Shown here: in pieces, positions 1-8,268 of the stretch
How the letters are laid out: every line of letters begins with the position of its first letter
Numbering within the stretch: position 1 is the first letter of the stretch
Origin: an uncultured Coriobacteriaceae bacterium
GTDB lineage: Bacteria > Actinomycetota > Coriobacteriia > Coriobacteriales > Eggerthellaceae
Direction: 5' to 3'
DNA: 20,727 nucleotides
Assembly (NCBI GenBank): GCA_900552365.1
Contig: URZP01000018.1
Coordinates: 1-20,727 of the forward strand
Made by a program: the position numbers and the translations under genes
The notes under the pieces: generated by a model
What the model was told of the DNA's origin: nothing
Database searches by the model: none
The model's input: the letters and a program-made list of their open reading frames with translations, nothing else

Positions 1-2058
1 TGAAACGTCCCTGCCGCGCGCGAGAACCAAAATAGCAAGCAGCGTTTTGACCTTGTTCCTTTTAATGCGCGCGACGTCGATGCGTTCTGCCCCTAAATAA
101 ACCTCCATACCGCCAAAAAGCCGGACATCAAGCAGCGGCGCGCTTTGGGGCTGCTCGGCAGGGCCGATTGCGTCCAGATATGAATCGGGGCGCGTGGCAA
201 ACCGGTCGACACGGCGGCTTTCCTCGTCACGCCGTCTTTGCTGGTACGCGCTGCGCTGCTTGTATACGTCCATCTCGACTTCATGAAGGCGCAGAAGAAC
301 GCCTGCCGCAAGAGGTTCCCGAGAAAGATGCAGCCCACGCGAGCGAACATGCTCGAGAGCCAAAGCGGCCAGAACGTCTGCGAATGTTTGATTGGACGCC
401 TCTTTGGACATGCGCATGCACACGTAGAGCTCAATGGCCTCGAGCGCATCGTAACCCAAAAGGTCGCGGCCTGAACCGTTTCGCTCGTCAATCGCCTGTC
501 GGAGTATCCATGCGGCACCCTCGGACAAAGCACGCGGGTCTGCCTTCCTAGCCTGCATTTCCGACCAGGCCGCCGCTGCCGAAACCGAACCCTTCCTTAA
601 AGAGACGAACACGATGCCCAAAGGGGCCCAGAACCTATCAGCTTCAGCGAACGGTTCCGACCTCGCCGCCCATCTGCCGAAAGCTGCGTCAAAATCGACA
701 ATGGGCGCTGGCGGCTTTCGTGGATCGTCGGCGTCATCGTTTGCACGAACACGCTGGCCTTCCAAGAATCCCTTCTCGATAAGAAGCTCGATTATCGACT
801 CCTCGGCCTGCGCCGCCTGGGCCCGATCGGCGTTTTTGGCTACGACCATCAAAGCCTGCATGCGCATGAAGGGCGAGGCGGCAAGGTTGAAGGCAAGCCG
901 ATTCGCCGTTGAGGCTGCTTTAAGGCTATCAGAAAGGACAGAATAACGGCGAGCCTTGGCCAACGCGACCTCGGCAGCTCGAGGAGGCGCATCGCCAAGG
1001 GAATCGAGCACGTCAAGCGACGGAAGGATGCATGTCGAGTCGAGCAGCGCCTCGTCGTGATCGAGGACCCAATGGCCTCGTGGACGCTGCGAGCAGAATC
1101 GTCGGGCTGCATCGCATGCACGAGAGGGATTTCCGTTCTTGAACAACGTTTCCGCCCAGCAAAGACCCAAGGAGTCGCGATCGGCGAAAACCGAACACGA
1201 TGCAGCAGCTTCGATCTTCGGACGATACGCAGCAGCAAGATCGACGACGGGAAACTCGACTGTCGAAAACCCGCCCGATACCCGATCGATCCCAAAATGC
1301 GGGTAATCCTGCTCGAGAAGGGTCAGCGACTCATCGCTAACCGAAACGAACGCAGACAGATCGTCTAGCGAGCCCTGCCTGAGAACGAACATGCCAAGCA
1401 TGGTAAGAACGATTCCTAGCGGGAGATCCTCAATGGCGAGACCCCTAAGAAACCTGACCTGGGCGTCATCACCTGACGGCCACCCGATGGCAGCAATCCG
1501 ATTAGGGGAAAGGTCGCCTTTGGCCCTTGGGCCGAAAGGAGCCCCGGAAACATCGGTTGCATTGGCGAGTTCAGAGTCGGACAGAAGCAAGTCGCGAGCG
1601 CCCAAACGCAAACGATCTCGCTGCAAAGAGGAGTAAACGTCTGCAGACGGAGCGCAACAAACCAAAACCTCGCAATCGATGTCGATGAGCGAGTCGATTA
1701 CCAGCGAGAACTGACTTGCGCGCTCGAAGTCGAGAGCGGGAACCGCATCGAACACGACAAGTTTTGGCTGGTTGTCGCAAGAGAGGATATCCCTAACCAG
1801 GGAATTGGCATCGAGATCGCGAACGAAACAGGGGCTTTCGCAGGGAATCCAGAACACGTGCTCGAACTCGAAAATGGTTTGCGCGTACTCCAATGCAGCG
1901 CACGTCTTGCCGAACCCCGCGGGGGCGATTAGGAAGCGGGCAACCGATCGCTCTCGCAGAAGTCGCGAAACCACCGCCGGACGACGCTGGAGTCGAGCCG
2001 CTGAGAAGCGAGCGGGTCGGTAACCGCGACAGGCGGCCTTTGAAACGAACGAGGCCAT
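1..2058 (-). CDS. Large MalT/SARP-like transcriptional regulator, C-terminus cut by window edge
   Basis: The reading frame is open for 686 codons from ATG at 2058 to base 1, with no stop, so the gene continues beyond the window. Residues 45-52 (APAGFGKT) are a Walker A P-loop. LVVFDAV at 100-106 resembles a Walker B strand but lacks the usual second acidic residue. The middle (about 250-600) is Ala/Leu-rich and probably helical. The last ~45 residues (VRLFGGMEV..., then RNKVKTLLAILVLARGR) match the start of the OmpR-like winged helix of SARP/BTAD activators. I infer an ATP-dependent, signal-integrating transcription factor built like MalT but with a SARP-type DNA-binding head; a BTAD domain may follow outside the window. 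The start is supported by AAAGGGG 7 bases before ATG. Codons ending in T (GTT, CTT, TTC/TTT) are commoner than in neighbouring genes. The ligand and targets are unknown. Confidence 0.8.
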   Translation of the reverse strand, partial: MASFVSKAACRGYRPARFSAARLQRRPAVVSRLLRERSVARFLIAPAGFGKTCAALEYAQTIFEFEHVFWIPCESPCFVRDLDANSLVRDILSCDNQPKLVVFDAVPALDFERASQFSLVIDSLIDIDCEVLVCCAPSADVYSSLQRDRLRLGARDLLLSDSELANATDVSGAPFGPRAKGDLSPNRIAAIGWPSGDDAQVRFLRGLAIEDLPLGIVLTMLGMFVLRQGSLDDLSAFVSVSDESLTLLEQDYPHFGIDRVSGGFSTVEFPVVDLAAAYRPKIEAAASCSVFADRDSLGLCWAETLFKNGNPSRACDAARRFCSQRPRGHWVLDHDEALLDSTCILPSLDVLDSLGDAPPRAAEVALAKARRYSVLSDSLKAASTANRLAFNLAASPFMRMQALMVVAKNADRAQAAQAEESIIELLIEKGFLEGQRVRANDDADDPRKPPAPIVDFDAAFGRWAARSEPFAEADRFWAPLGIVFVSLRKGSVSAAAAWSEMQARKADPRALSEGAAWILRQAIDERNGSGRDLLGYDALEAIELYVCMRMSKEASNQTFADVLAALALEHVRSRGLHLSREPLAAGVLLRLHEVEMDVYKQRSAYQQRRRDEESRRVDRFATRPDSYLDAIGPAEQPQSAPLLDVRLFGGMEVYLGAERIDVARIKRNKVKTLLAILVLARGRDVS

Positions 2059-2097
2059 AAGATTGCCCCTTTCAAAAAGGAACTCTTATGGCCTCGT
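2049..2097. repeat. 49-bp near-symmetric inverted repeat over regulator start codon and RBS
   Basis: A perfect 13-base inverted repeat (acgaggccataag at 2049-2061 and cttatggcctcgt at 2085-2097) encloses a nested 5-base repeat (CCTTT 2068-2072 and AAAGG 2076-2080). The two centres are one base apart. On the minus strand one outer arm contains the ATG of the large regulator, and its Shine-Dalgarno sequence (2066-2072) falls in the inner hairpin. In RNA this would hide both start codon and ribosome binding site. In DNA it could be a dyad operator. Function is inferred; the symmetry is directly visible. Confidence 0.75.
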
Positions 2098-2137
2098 GTT
2101 ATCAAACGATGATAACCGCTCTATCAATTCATAACAA
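2098..2137 (-). promoter_or_regulatory. Probable promoter and operator of the large regulator
   Basis: On the minus strand, TTGTTA (2132-2137) and TATCAT (2109-2114) are separated by 17 bases, a fair sigma-70-type -35/-10 pair. A 7-base inverted repeat, GTTATCA (2098-2104) and TGATAAC (2110-2116) with a 5-base centre, lies directly on the -10 box, as expected for a repressor site. The predicted transcript would start near 2102, leaving a ~45-base leader that contains the start-codon hairpin. This is inference from sequence only. Confidence 0.45.
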
Positions 2138-2180
2138 GATGTTGGGTGTGATTTGGGAATTCGCGTTGGAAAACTGATTG

Positions 2181-2221
2181 GCGCACGTTTGGTAAACGAT
2201 GCATCATGCCGCTACGTGCGC
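2181..2221. repeat. Inverted repeat in the gap between rsfS and the large regulator
   Basis: GCGCACGT at 2181-2188 is repeated in inverse as ACGTGCGC at 2214-2221, with a 25-base spacer. A second pair, TTTGGTAA (2188-2195) and TTACCAAA (2262-2269), overlaps it. No U-tract follows on the minus strand, so this is not a standard intrinsic terminator for rsfS. It could be a weak 3' hairpin or a protein site. The rest of the 2059-2304 gap shows no gene I can support. Confidence 0.35.
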
Positions 2222-2304
2222 GATCAAACCACGCACGAGCTGCGTTAAACGGCCACTCACGTTACCAAAACCACGCAAACCCAGGAATCACCCCGACAAG
2301 TGCG

Positions 2305-2808
2305 CTATTCCTCGGCCTCAACCCTGTTCTCGTCGAGCTCGACTTCGGCGTCCGCAGCGTCCTTCTTCGCCTTAGCCTTTTCGAGGAACTTGGCAATGCG
2401 CTCGGAATACTCGATATCCGTAAGACCGGCCTCGGCGGCAAGGTCAACGACCGGCGCGTCGTTCCACAGCGACTCCAAACGATAGAAATCGCGAGTCTCA
2501 GGCTGGAAAACGTGAATGATGAACGCGCCGTAATCAAGAAGCTCCCAAGATCCATCGCGGGTATCCTCGCGATGCAACGGCTTTTCGCCGGCCTGCTTCC
2601 TGAGCTCTTCCTCGATTGCATCGACGATCGCGTTAACCTGACGGTTGTTAGCCGCAGTCACAATGATGAAATAATCAGTCACGCCAACAAGGTCGCGAAC
2701 ATCCTGAACGAGAATGTCCGTTGCTTTCTTCTCGTCAGCAGCACGGGCAGCGATAAGCGCGCACTCGCGCGAAGACTTGCGCTCGATGGCTTCATTCGAC
2801 TCGGTCAT
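2305..2808 (-). CDS. rsfS: Ribosomal silencing factor RsfS
   Basis: RsfS binds ribosomal protein uL14 on the large subunit and blocks subunit joining when nutrients are scarce. The protein is 167 residues. The DUF143/RsfS core spans about 10-120, with the typical DILVQDVRDL, TDYFIIVTA, and WELLDYGAFIIHVF stretches. The tail from about 135 onward is charged, Ala/Lys/Glu-rich and not part of the core, so the protein is longer than the usual 105-130 residues. ATG overlaps the TGA of nadD/yqeK by four bases (ATGA), and GGAGG lies just upstream inside that gene, so translation is probably coupled. It is the last gene of the obg-proB-proA-nadD-rsfS run, a placement conserved in actinobacteria. Confidence 0.95.
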   Translation of the reverse strand: MTESNEAIERKSSRECALIAARAADEKKATDILVQDVRDLVGVTDYFIIVTAANNRQVNAIVDAIEEELRKQAGEKPLHREDTRDGSWELLDYGAFIIHVFQPETRDFYRLESLWNDAPVVDLAAEAGLTDIEYSERIAKFLEKAKAKKDAADAEVELDENRVEAEE

Positions 2809-4136
2809 TTCCCTTTACCTCCATGTTTCTCGGCTTTGCGCTGTTCGAACGAGGCAAAGCTGTTCCAAATACCTATAGTTTGCGGGTGGACGGCGCAGCG
2901 CCGATCAAGCAGGTTCTCGAGCGTATGGGCGAACGTCCTGATGAAAAGTTCGCGCAACGGCACTGCCCCCACTGCTTCCCGCAGCTCTTTCACACCAGGG
3001 TAATCCCTGTTCGGCTCGATAGCATCGGCCACGTAGACTACCATATCGAGATCGGTCATGTCGACGGCGCCCGCCGTATGACGCGCGATCGCCTGCAGAA
3101 TTTCACCTGGTATCTGCGGGTAGGCGCATGCCAACGCTGCAGCGGCGACTGGGCCGTGTAGAAGCTGGGGCATCTCATCGAAAAGCTGAGGATCGGCTTG
3201 CACGCAAAACAAGCGAGCACGCTGTCTGATCCCCTCATCATCGTAGCCCTTATCCCAATCATGCAAAAGGCCCGCAAGGTACGCACGGTCGGGATCGACC
3301 CCGTATGCATGCGCGAGCTCCGCCGACATCCGAGCAACGCCCATGGTATGACGGAAGCGCTTAGGCTTCACGCGAGCCTCGAGCTGTGCGGTTCGCGCCG
3401 CAATGAACTCTTGAGAGAGCGGATCGGCATCGCTCGCCACAAGGCCAAGCTCGCCATCATCGAAAACGCGGCTGCAAGGTTCTGCCGAGCCGCCGCGATA
3501 CAACCCCCGCTCGTTCACCATGGCATAAGCCTCGGGAGGCAGAAGATAGCGAATCGACTTGCCCGCAGCGGCCATATCGCGTATCACGCGCGAGGCGACG
3601 TCGATGGAGGGCGCCTCCACGAACTCGAAAACGAAAGGAGCAGCAGCGAGGTCACGCTGGCGCTCCTCTTCGCCAAAACGCGAACCAGGACGCTCGGCAA
3701 CGGCGATCGTCGCGAAACGAGCGATCTGGCAAGCATCCTTCCACTTCCAAAGCTCGGCCGCGGAATCGGCGCCGACAATGAAATGCAGCGACACGTTCGT
3801 CGGATAATGCTCGCGCAAATCGCGCAAGGTGTCGACCGTGTAAGTGTCTCCCCCACGGTCGATTTCGATCGAAGAGACATCGAAGCTTGCATTGGAGCAA
3901 ACGCTACGGCGAACCATCTCAAGGCGGATATTCGCAGGCGTAACAAAGATGTCCTTCTTGAACACCGGCGTGCCCGTGGGTATGAACAGCACGGCGTCAA
4001 GGGAAAGCTCGTGCAAAGCTGCCTCGGCCAGCGCAAGATGCCCAACGTGGATAGGATCGAACGTACCGCCAAGAATGCCCAAACGGGCAGGCTTGCCATC
4101 GGCACCCAAGTCGTCGAAACGCTGAGAGACCACCAT
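2805..4136 (-). CDS. nadD: Fused nicotinate-nucleotide adenylyltransferase (NadD) and YqeK-type HD hydrolase
   Basis: Two enzymes lie in one 443-residue chain. Residues ~18-213 are NadD, which adenylates nicotinate mononucleotide to deamido-NAD. GGTFDPIHVGH (23-33) is the nucleotidyltransferase signature, and SSIEIDR (88-94), FIVGADS (119-125) and the SIRYLLP end (194-200) fit. Residues ~240-440 are a YqeK-like HD domain, with RHTMGVA (His263), the HD pair 292-293, AIARHTAG and YVADAIEP. YqeK proteins cleave Ap4A symmetrically. In Bacillus these are adjacent separate genes. One oddity is that the usual ISSTxxR motif reads IDVASRVIR (178-186), with Thr replaced by Arg. ATG directly follows the proA stop (TAAATG), so this gene is probably translationally coupled to proA. 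Confidence 0.93.
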   Translation of the reverse strand: MVVSQRFDDLGADGKPARLGILGGTFDPIHVGHLALAEAALHELSLDAVLFIPTGTPVFKKDIFVTPANIRLEMVRRSVCSNASFDVSSIEIDRGGDTYTVDTLRDLREHYPTNVSLHFIVGADSAAELWKWKDACQIARFATIAVAERPGSRFGEEERQRDLAAAPFVFEFVEAPSIDVASRVIRDMAAAGKSIRYLLPPEAYAMVNERGLYRGGSAEPCSRVFDDGELGLVASDADPLSQEFIAARTAQLEARVKPKRFRHTMGVARMSAELAHAYGVDPDRAYLAGLLHDWDKGYDDEGIRQRARLFCVQADPQLFDEMPQLLHGPVAAAALACAYPQIPGEILQAIARHTAGAVDMTDLDMVVYVADAIEPNRDYPGVKELREAVGAVPLRELFIRTFAHTLENLLDRRCAVHPQTIGIWNSFASFEQRKAEKHGGKGK

Positions 4137-5483
4137 TTAGGCGCGCACCTGTCCATCGCCGCGAACGACGTATTTGTACGACGTCAAACCCTCAAGGGCA
4201 AACGGTCCGCGGACGTGAAGTTTCTGGGTTGAGATGCCGACCTCGGCGCCTAGGCCGAACTGACCGCCATCGGTGAAGGCAGTGGACGCATTCACGTACA
4301 CAGCGGCAGCGTCCACCCTAGTCGCGAACTGCATGCAAGCATCCTCGTCCGCCGCGCAGATGGATTCGGAGTGGTGCGTTCCGTAGCGATTGACGTGCTC
4401 GATTGCCTCGTCGACGCTGTCAACGCAGCGAATGGCGAGCTCGGGGGCGAGGTACTCGGTTGCCCAATCTTCTTCGGTGGCTTCCACGAAATCCAACGGG
4501 GCGCCATCACGAGCCCGACCGTTGACATCGCTCTCGCGAGAAGCGATCAGGAACGCCTCGTCGTCGCAATGAAGAAGAACTCCGTGTTTGGCAAGTTCGG
4601 ACATCGTCGCCGGCAAGAACTGCTTTGCGATCTTACGATCGACCAGCAACGTCTCGGCCGCATTGCAAACGCCGTAACGACGGCATTTCGCGTTGACGAT
4701 GATGCTGCGAGCCTTGTCAAGATCGGCGCTTTCATGCACGTAGACGTGACAGTTGCCCGTGCCCGTTTCGATAACGGGGACCTGAGCGTTTTTCACGCAA
4801 TGGTTGATGAGCCCGGCGCCTCCGCGGGGAATAAGGACGTCGACAACGCCTCGCAAGCTCATGAGCTCGTCTGTGGCGGCATGATCGACGGCATCGACGA
4901 AGCTGATGCAGCCGGCAGGAGCACCCGCCGACACGGCAGCCTTCTCGAGGATGGCCGCAATGGCCGCGCACGACCTGGATGCAAGGCTCCCGCCGCGCAA
5001 AACGCACGCATTGCCCGACTTCAGACAAATACCCGCGGCGTCAGCGGTGACGTTCGGGCGAGCCTCGTAGACCACAGCCACCACGCCCATAGGGACGGTG
5101 ACGCGTGTAAGATCAAGCCCGTTGTACAGCTTGCGATGATCGAGGATGCGGCCAAGAGGATCGGGAAGGGACGCCAAATCCTCAAGGGCGGTGGCCATAT
5201 CGAATACGCGCTGGTTGTCCAGCATCAGGCGATCGAGAAGGCTTTCTTTGGTTCCCCTCTGGCGGGCAGCGACCATATCGTCGTCATTGGCTTTAAGGAT
5301 AACGTCGACCTCGTCGCGCAGAGCACGGGCCATGGTGAAAAGGATATCGTTGCGCTGGGCGTTGGTGAGCAACGCAACATCGACGCTTGCCCGCTTCGCA
5401 GCAACAGCGGCGCTTCTTGCAGCCTGTCGCGCGGCCTGAGCCGCATCGTTCGTCGTGGCGTCAGTTGAAACGTCCTCGCTCAT
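4137..5483 (-). CDS. proA: Gamma-glutamyl phosphate reductase
   Basis: This enzyme performs the second step of proline synthesis: NADPH-dependent reduction of gamma-glutamyl phosphate to glutamate semialdehyde. The protein is 448 residues, in the family range (415-450), with a ~25-residue Ala-rich N-terminal extension. The aldehyde-dehydrogenase-like fold is recognisable from VYEARPNVTADAA (139-150), LRGGSLASRS, IPRGGAGLI and ETGTGNCHVYV. The catalytic cysteine is Cys273 in YGVCNAAETLLVD. The C-terminal GGQFGLGAEVGISTQKLHVRG segment is also typical. AAAGGA precedes the ATG by about ten bases. It lies 36 bases downstream of proB and abuts nadD, and is clearly part of the same operon. In other bacteria ProB and ProA work as a complex that protects the labile acyl phosphate. 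Confidence 0.97.
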   Translation of the reverse strand: MSEDVSTDATTNDAAQAARQAARSAAVAAKRASVDVALLTNAQRNDILFTMARALRDEVDVILKANDDDMVAARQRGTKESLLDRLMLDNQRVFDMATALEDLASLPDPLGRILDHRKLYNGLDLTRVTVPMGVVAVVYEARPNVTADAAGICLKSGNACVLRGGSLASRSCAAIAAILEKAAVSAGAPAGCISFVDAVDHAATDELMSLRGVVDVLIPRGGAGLINHCVKNAQVPVIETGTGNCHVYVHESADLDKARSIIVNAKCRRYGVCNAAETLLVDRKIAKQFLPATMSELAKHGVLLHCDDEAFLIASRESDVNGRARDGAPLDFVEATEEDWATEYLAPELAIRCVDSVDEAIEHVNRYGTHHSESICAADEDACMQFATRVDAAAVYVNASTAFTDGGQFGLGAEVGISTQKLHVRGPFALEGLTSYKYVVRGDGQVRA

Positions 5484-5519
5484 GGTTGAGCCGTCCTTTC
5501 AGTCGATGCTGCCTAGCCC

Positions 5520-6698
5520 CTATTCGAACACGACCATGTCGTCGCGATGAATCAAGGGCGTTTCCGCAAGATCGGCGAGGATGCGGTTTCCCGCAAGCTC
5601 GCTGTGGGTTTTTCCAATGGCCAGCTCGACACGATCGCGCTCTGCAGAAACAAGACCGCGTGCGAACAAATAGCCGTCAGAATCGAGAATGTCCACGACA
5701 TCGCCCGTATCGAAAGAGCCTTCGACACCAGCAACGCCAACAGTCAAAAGAGAGCTTCCCTGCTTTACCAACGCGCGCTTCGCGCCGTCGTCCACAGTGA
5801 TCTTACCTCGTGCCGAATCGCCAAGGGCAATCCAAAGTTTGCGCGGGGTGATCTCGTGCGCAAGATGCGCCGCTGGGAAAAACGTGCCGACATCCTTGCC
5901 AAACGCGGCATCGACGATGGCGTCTTCGCGGTCACCCGAGCAAATGATCAGAGGAATGCCCGCAACGGCCAATGCACGCGCCGCACGGATCTTCGTGACC
6001 ATGCCGCCCGAACCGACAGAGGAGCCAGCAGCCCCCGCTGCCGCGATGATGCCTTTATCTATATGGTCGACAACGGGAACGAGCTTCGCCGTGGGGCACT
6101 CGTTCGGGTTGGCATCATAGAAGCCATCGATGTCGGACAAGATGATATCCAGATCGGCCTTGATCAAACACGACACCAACGCAGAGAGGGTGTCGTTGTC
6201 GCCGAACTTGATCTGCTCGACCGAAACGGTGTCGTTCTCGTTGACGATTGGAACGATGCCCAACTCAAGAAGCCTATTCAAAGTGTCACGCGCGTGAAGG
6301 TAAGCCGTACGATCGGCAGTGTCGCGACGCGTGAGCAAGACCAACGAAGTGACGAGGTCGAACTCGGCAAAGGCTTGCGCATAGGCAGCCGCAAGCTCGC
6401 CCTGGCCGACCGACGCAGCAGCCTGCAAGGAGGGCATGTCCGTAGGACGCTTGTCGATTCCGAGTTTGTTCAGCCCGACAGCGATGGCTCCTGATGTGAC
6501 GATAACGGCGCCCCAACCCGCTTGACGCACACGCGCGATTTGACTTGCAAGCGCACGCAGGTAATCGATATCGGCCGAACCATCCGCGCGCGTAAGCGTA
6601 GATGAACCGATTTTCACCACCAGCTTGCGCTTAGGCGCCGCAAAGCTCGCGGCAACGCCTTCGTTAAGGATAGTTGAGTTCCCCTCGAAAGACGCCAT
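5520..6698 (-). CDS. proB: Glutamate 5-kinase with PUA domain
   Basis: This enzyme performs the first, proline-inhibited step of proline synthesis: ATP-dependent phosphorylation of glutamate. The amino-acid kinase domain spans about 23-275, with KLVVKIGSSTLT (25-36), VTSGAIAVGL (67-76), PIVNENDTVS (150-159), DNDTLSALV (167-175), LSDIDGFYDANP (187-198) and GSGGMVTKIRAA (229-240). A C-terminal PUA domain covers about 297-380, as in the long (E. coli-type) enzymes. Length is 392 residues. The first ~22 residues are extra relative to most ProB proteins, but no later ATG or GTG precedes the kinase core. The start lies 2 bases after the obg stop with no strong Shine-Dalgarno sequence, so translation probably depends on ribosomes ending obg. 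Confidence 0.96.
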   Translation of the reverse strand: MASFEGNSTILNEGVAASFAAPKRKLVVKIGSSTLTRADGSADIDYLRALASQIARVRQAGWGAVIVTSGAIAVGLNKLGIDKRPTDMPSLQAAASVGQGELAAAYAQAFAEFDLVTSLVLLTRRDTADRTAYLHARDTLNRLLELGIVPIVNENDTVSVEQIKFGDNDTLSALVSCLIKADLDIILSDIDGFYDANPNECPTAKLVPVVDHIDKGIIAAAGAAGSSVGSGGMVTKIRAARALAVAGIPLIICSGDREDAIVDAAFGKDVGTFFPAAHLAHEITPRKLWIALGDSARGKITVDDGAKRALVKQGSSLLTVGVAGVEGSFDTGDVVDILDSDGYLFARGLVSAERDRVELAIGKTHSELAGNRILADLAETPLIHRDDMVVFE

Positions 6699-6700
6699 GA

Positions 6701-8119
6701 CTAGATATCCATCTTCGCATCGAGTTCATCGAACTCGTCATCGGCCATACGTGCGCTCTCGAACTCGAAAGCACGACCGACGATACGGATCTCGTCGCCG
6801 TCGCGTGCGCCCGCCTTCTCAAGCGCCTCATCGACGCCGCAACGCTTCATACGATGCTGAAGGAACGAAACGGCCTCTTCGTTCTCCCAGTCGGTCTGAA
6901 CGACCATGCGCTCGATGCGCGGGCCCTTGATGCGGAAGACATGCTCGGAGAGGCGCACGACCTCGAACCTGCGATCGCGCTGCTCGCGCTTGTGCTCCCA
7001 AACCTGACCGTACTCGATGGCGGCCTCGTCGCGCACGCGCGCTTCCTCGCGAAGCGTTTTGACCTTTGCGGCAATAGCCTGAATGAGAGAATCAACGCCT
7101 TTGCCCGTAAGCGCGCTGATGCGATAAAGCTTCGGATCGATGGGGCTGTCGGCGAACTCATCGCCACCGGCTGCGGCAATGGAGTCGGCGCGCACCATCT
7201 CGGCAAGCTTATCGGCGACCTCTTCGGTGCCGGGAACGTCGATTTTGTTGGCGACGACGATACGCGGACGAGCCGCAAGATCGTCGGCGTACAGAGCAAG
7301 CTCCTCGTTGATGACGCGGTAATCCTCCAACGGATCGCGTCCCTCCCAATCGCCGGTAAGATCGACGACATGCACGATAAGGGCCGTACGCTCGATATGG
7401 CGAAGGAACTCGTGACCCAAACCCTTGCCTTCATGAGCACCCTCGATGAGGCCGGGAATGTCAGCAACGACGAAGCTGGAGTCGTCGCTTGCGCGAACGA
7501 CGCCTAGATTAGGGACGAGCGTGGTGAAGGGATAGTCGGCGATCTTAGGACGAGCGGCCGAGATCTTGGAGATCAAGGAGCTTTTACCCGCAGAAGGCAT
7601 GCCAACCAGAGCAGCATCGGCCATAAGCTTCATCTCGAGCTCGATCCAGCCCTCCTGAGCAGGTTCGCCAAGCTCTGCGAAAGCTGGAGCGCGACGGGTA
7701 GACGTGACGAAATGAATGTTGCCGCGACCGCCAACGCCGCCCGACATCACCGTGACGCGCTCTCCGTCATGCGTGAGGTCGGCGATAAGCTCGCCGGATT
7801 CCTTGGTTTCCTCGCTGTACTCGCGCACAACCGTGCCAACGGGAACCTTCAGTACCAGGTCCTTGCCCGTGGCACCATGCATGCGGCTACCCCTTCCATG
7901 GGTGCCGCGCTCGGCTTTGAAATGATGCTTGAAGCGATACTCGATAAGCGACGAGATGCTGCCGTCGGCTTCAACGACCACGTTTCCGCCATGACCGCCG
8001 TCGCCGCCGTCGGGACCGCCCTTCGGCACATGAGCTTCTCGGCGGAAGGACATGCAGCCAGCGCCGCCGTCGCCCGCTTTCACATGGATATGAACCTTGT
8101 CTACGAATTGAGATGCCAT
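6701..8119 (-). CDS. obg: Obg/CgtA GTPase
   Basis: This essential GTPase acts in 50S subunit maturation and stress response. It is 472 residues from the chosen start (MASQFVDKV); AAGGA lies 6 bases upstream. An ATG 33 bases earlier (8152) is in frame but would add MPPGPSTSRND, which is not part of the Obg fold. Domains: glycine-rich Obg fold 1-160 (GDGGAGCMSFRRE, GGPDGGDGG); G domain about 165-350 with G1 GMPSAGKS 173-180, G3 DIPGLIEGA 220-228, G4 NKID 291-294 and G5 SALTGKG 335-341; and C-terminal OCT domain about 375-455 ending in an acidic tail. The G-domain insert DSIAAAGGDEFADSPIDP is unusually long before G5. It opens the run obg-proB-proA-nadD-rsfS and sits downstream of rplU-rpmA, but is separated from them by a terminator. 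Confidence 0.96.
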   Translation of the reverse strand: MASQFVDKVHIHVKAGDGGAGCMSFRREAHVPKGGPDGGDGGHGGNVVVEADGSISSLIEYRFKHHFKAERGTHGRGSRMHGATGKDLVLKVPVGTVVREYSEETKESGELIADLTHDGERVTVMSGGVGGRGNIHFVTSTRRAPAFAELGEPAQEGWIELEMKLMADAALVGMPSAGKSSLISKISAARPKIADYPFTTLVPNLGVVRASDDSSFVVADIPGLIEGAHEGKGLGHEFLRHIERTALIVHVVDLTGDWEGRDPLEDYRVINEELALYADDLAARPRIVVANKIDVPGTEEVADKLAEMVRADSIAAAGGDEFADSPIDPKLYRISALTGKGVDSLIQAIAAKVKTLREEARVRDEAAIEYGQVWEHKREQRDRRFEVVRLSEHVFRIKGPRIERMVVQTDWENEEAVSFLQHRMKRCGVDEALEKAGARDGDEIRIVGRAFEFESARMADDEFDELDAKMDI

Positions 8120-8184
8120 GTCGTTCCTTGAGGTTGAGGGGCCAGGCGGCATGCGCCATCACCCGCGTTGTCGTTTTCTGAAAT

Positions 8185-8223
8185 TGTATAAGAAAAGCGC
8201 CCCCAGGTTGCCCTGGAGGCGCT
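8185..8223 (-). terminator. Intrinsic terminator after rpmA
   Basis: On the minus strand a 12-base stem with one mismatch (8212-8223 with 8196-8207) closes a 4-base loop and is followed by TTTTCTTAT (8195-8187). It lies 45 bases after the rpmA stop and 66 bases before obg. It should separate, or attenuate, transcription of the ribosomal protein pair from the obg operon. Confidence 0.85.
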
Positions 8224-8268
8224 CATGCGAACAAGCTTAACGCAATAAAGCGTTGCTATCGCCGAAGC

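Noticed and set aside
2088..2177. 29-codon plus-strand frame starting ATGGCCTCG with AAAAAGGA upstream
   Set aside because: Its start signal is the mirror image produced by the inverted repeat, and no plus-strand promoter is seen; kept only as part of the palindrome finding.
3198..4232. 344-codon plus-strand open frame
   Set aside because: It lies opposite nadD/yqeK and the end of proA and encodes an Arg/His-rich protein without family features; long antisense frames are common at this GC content.
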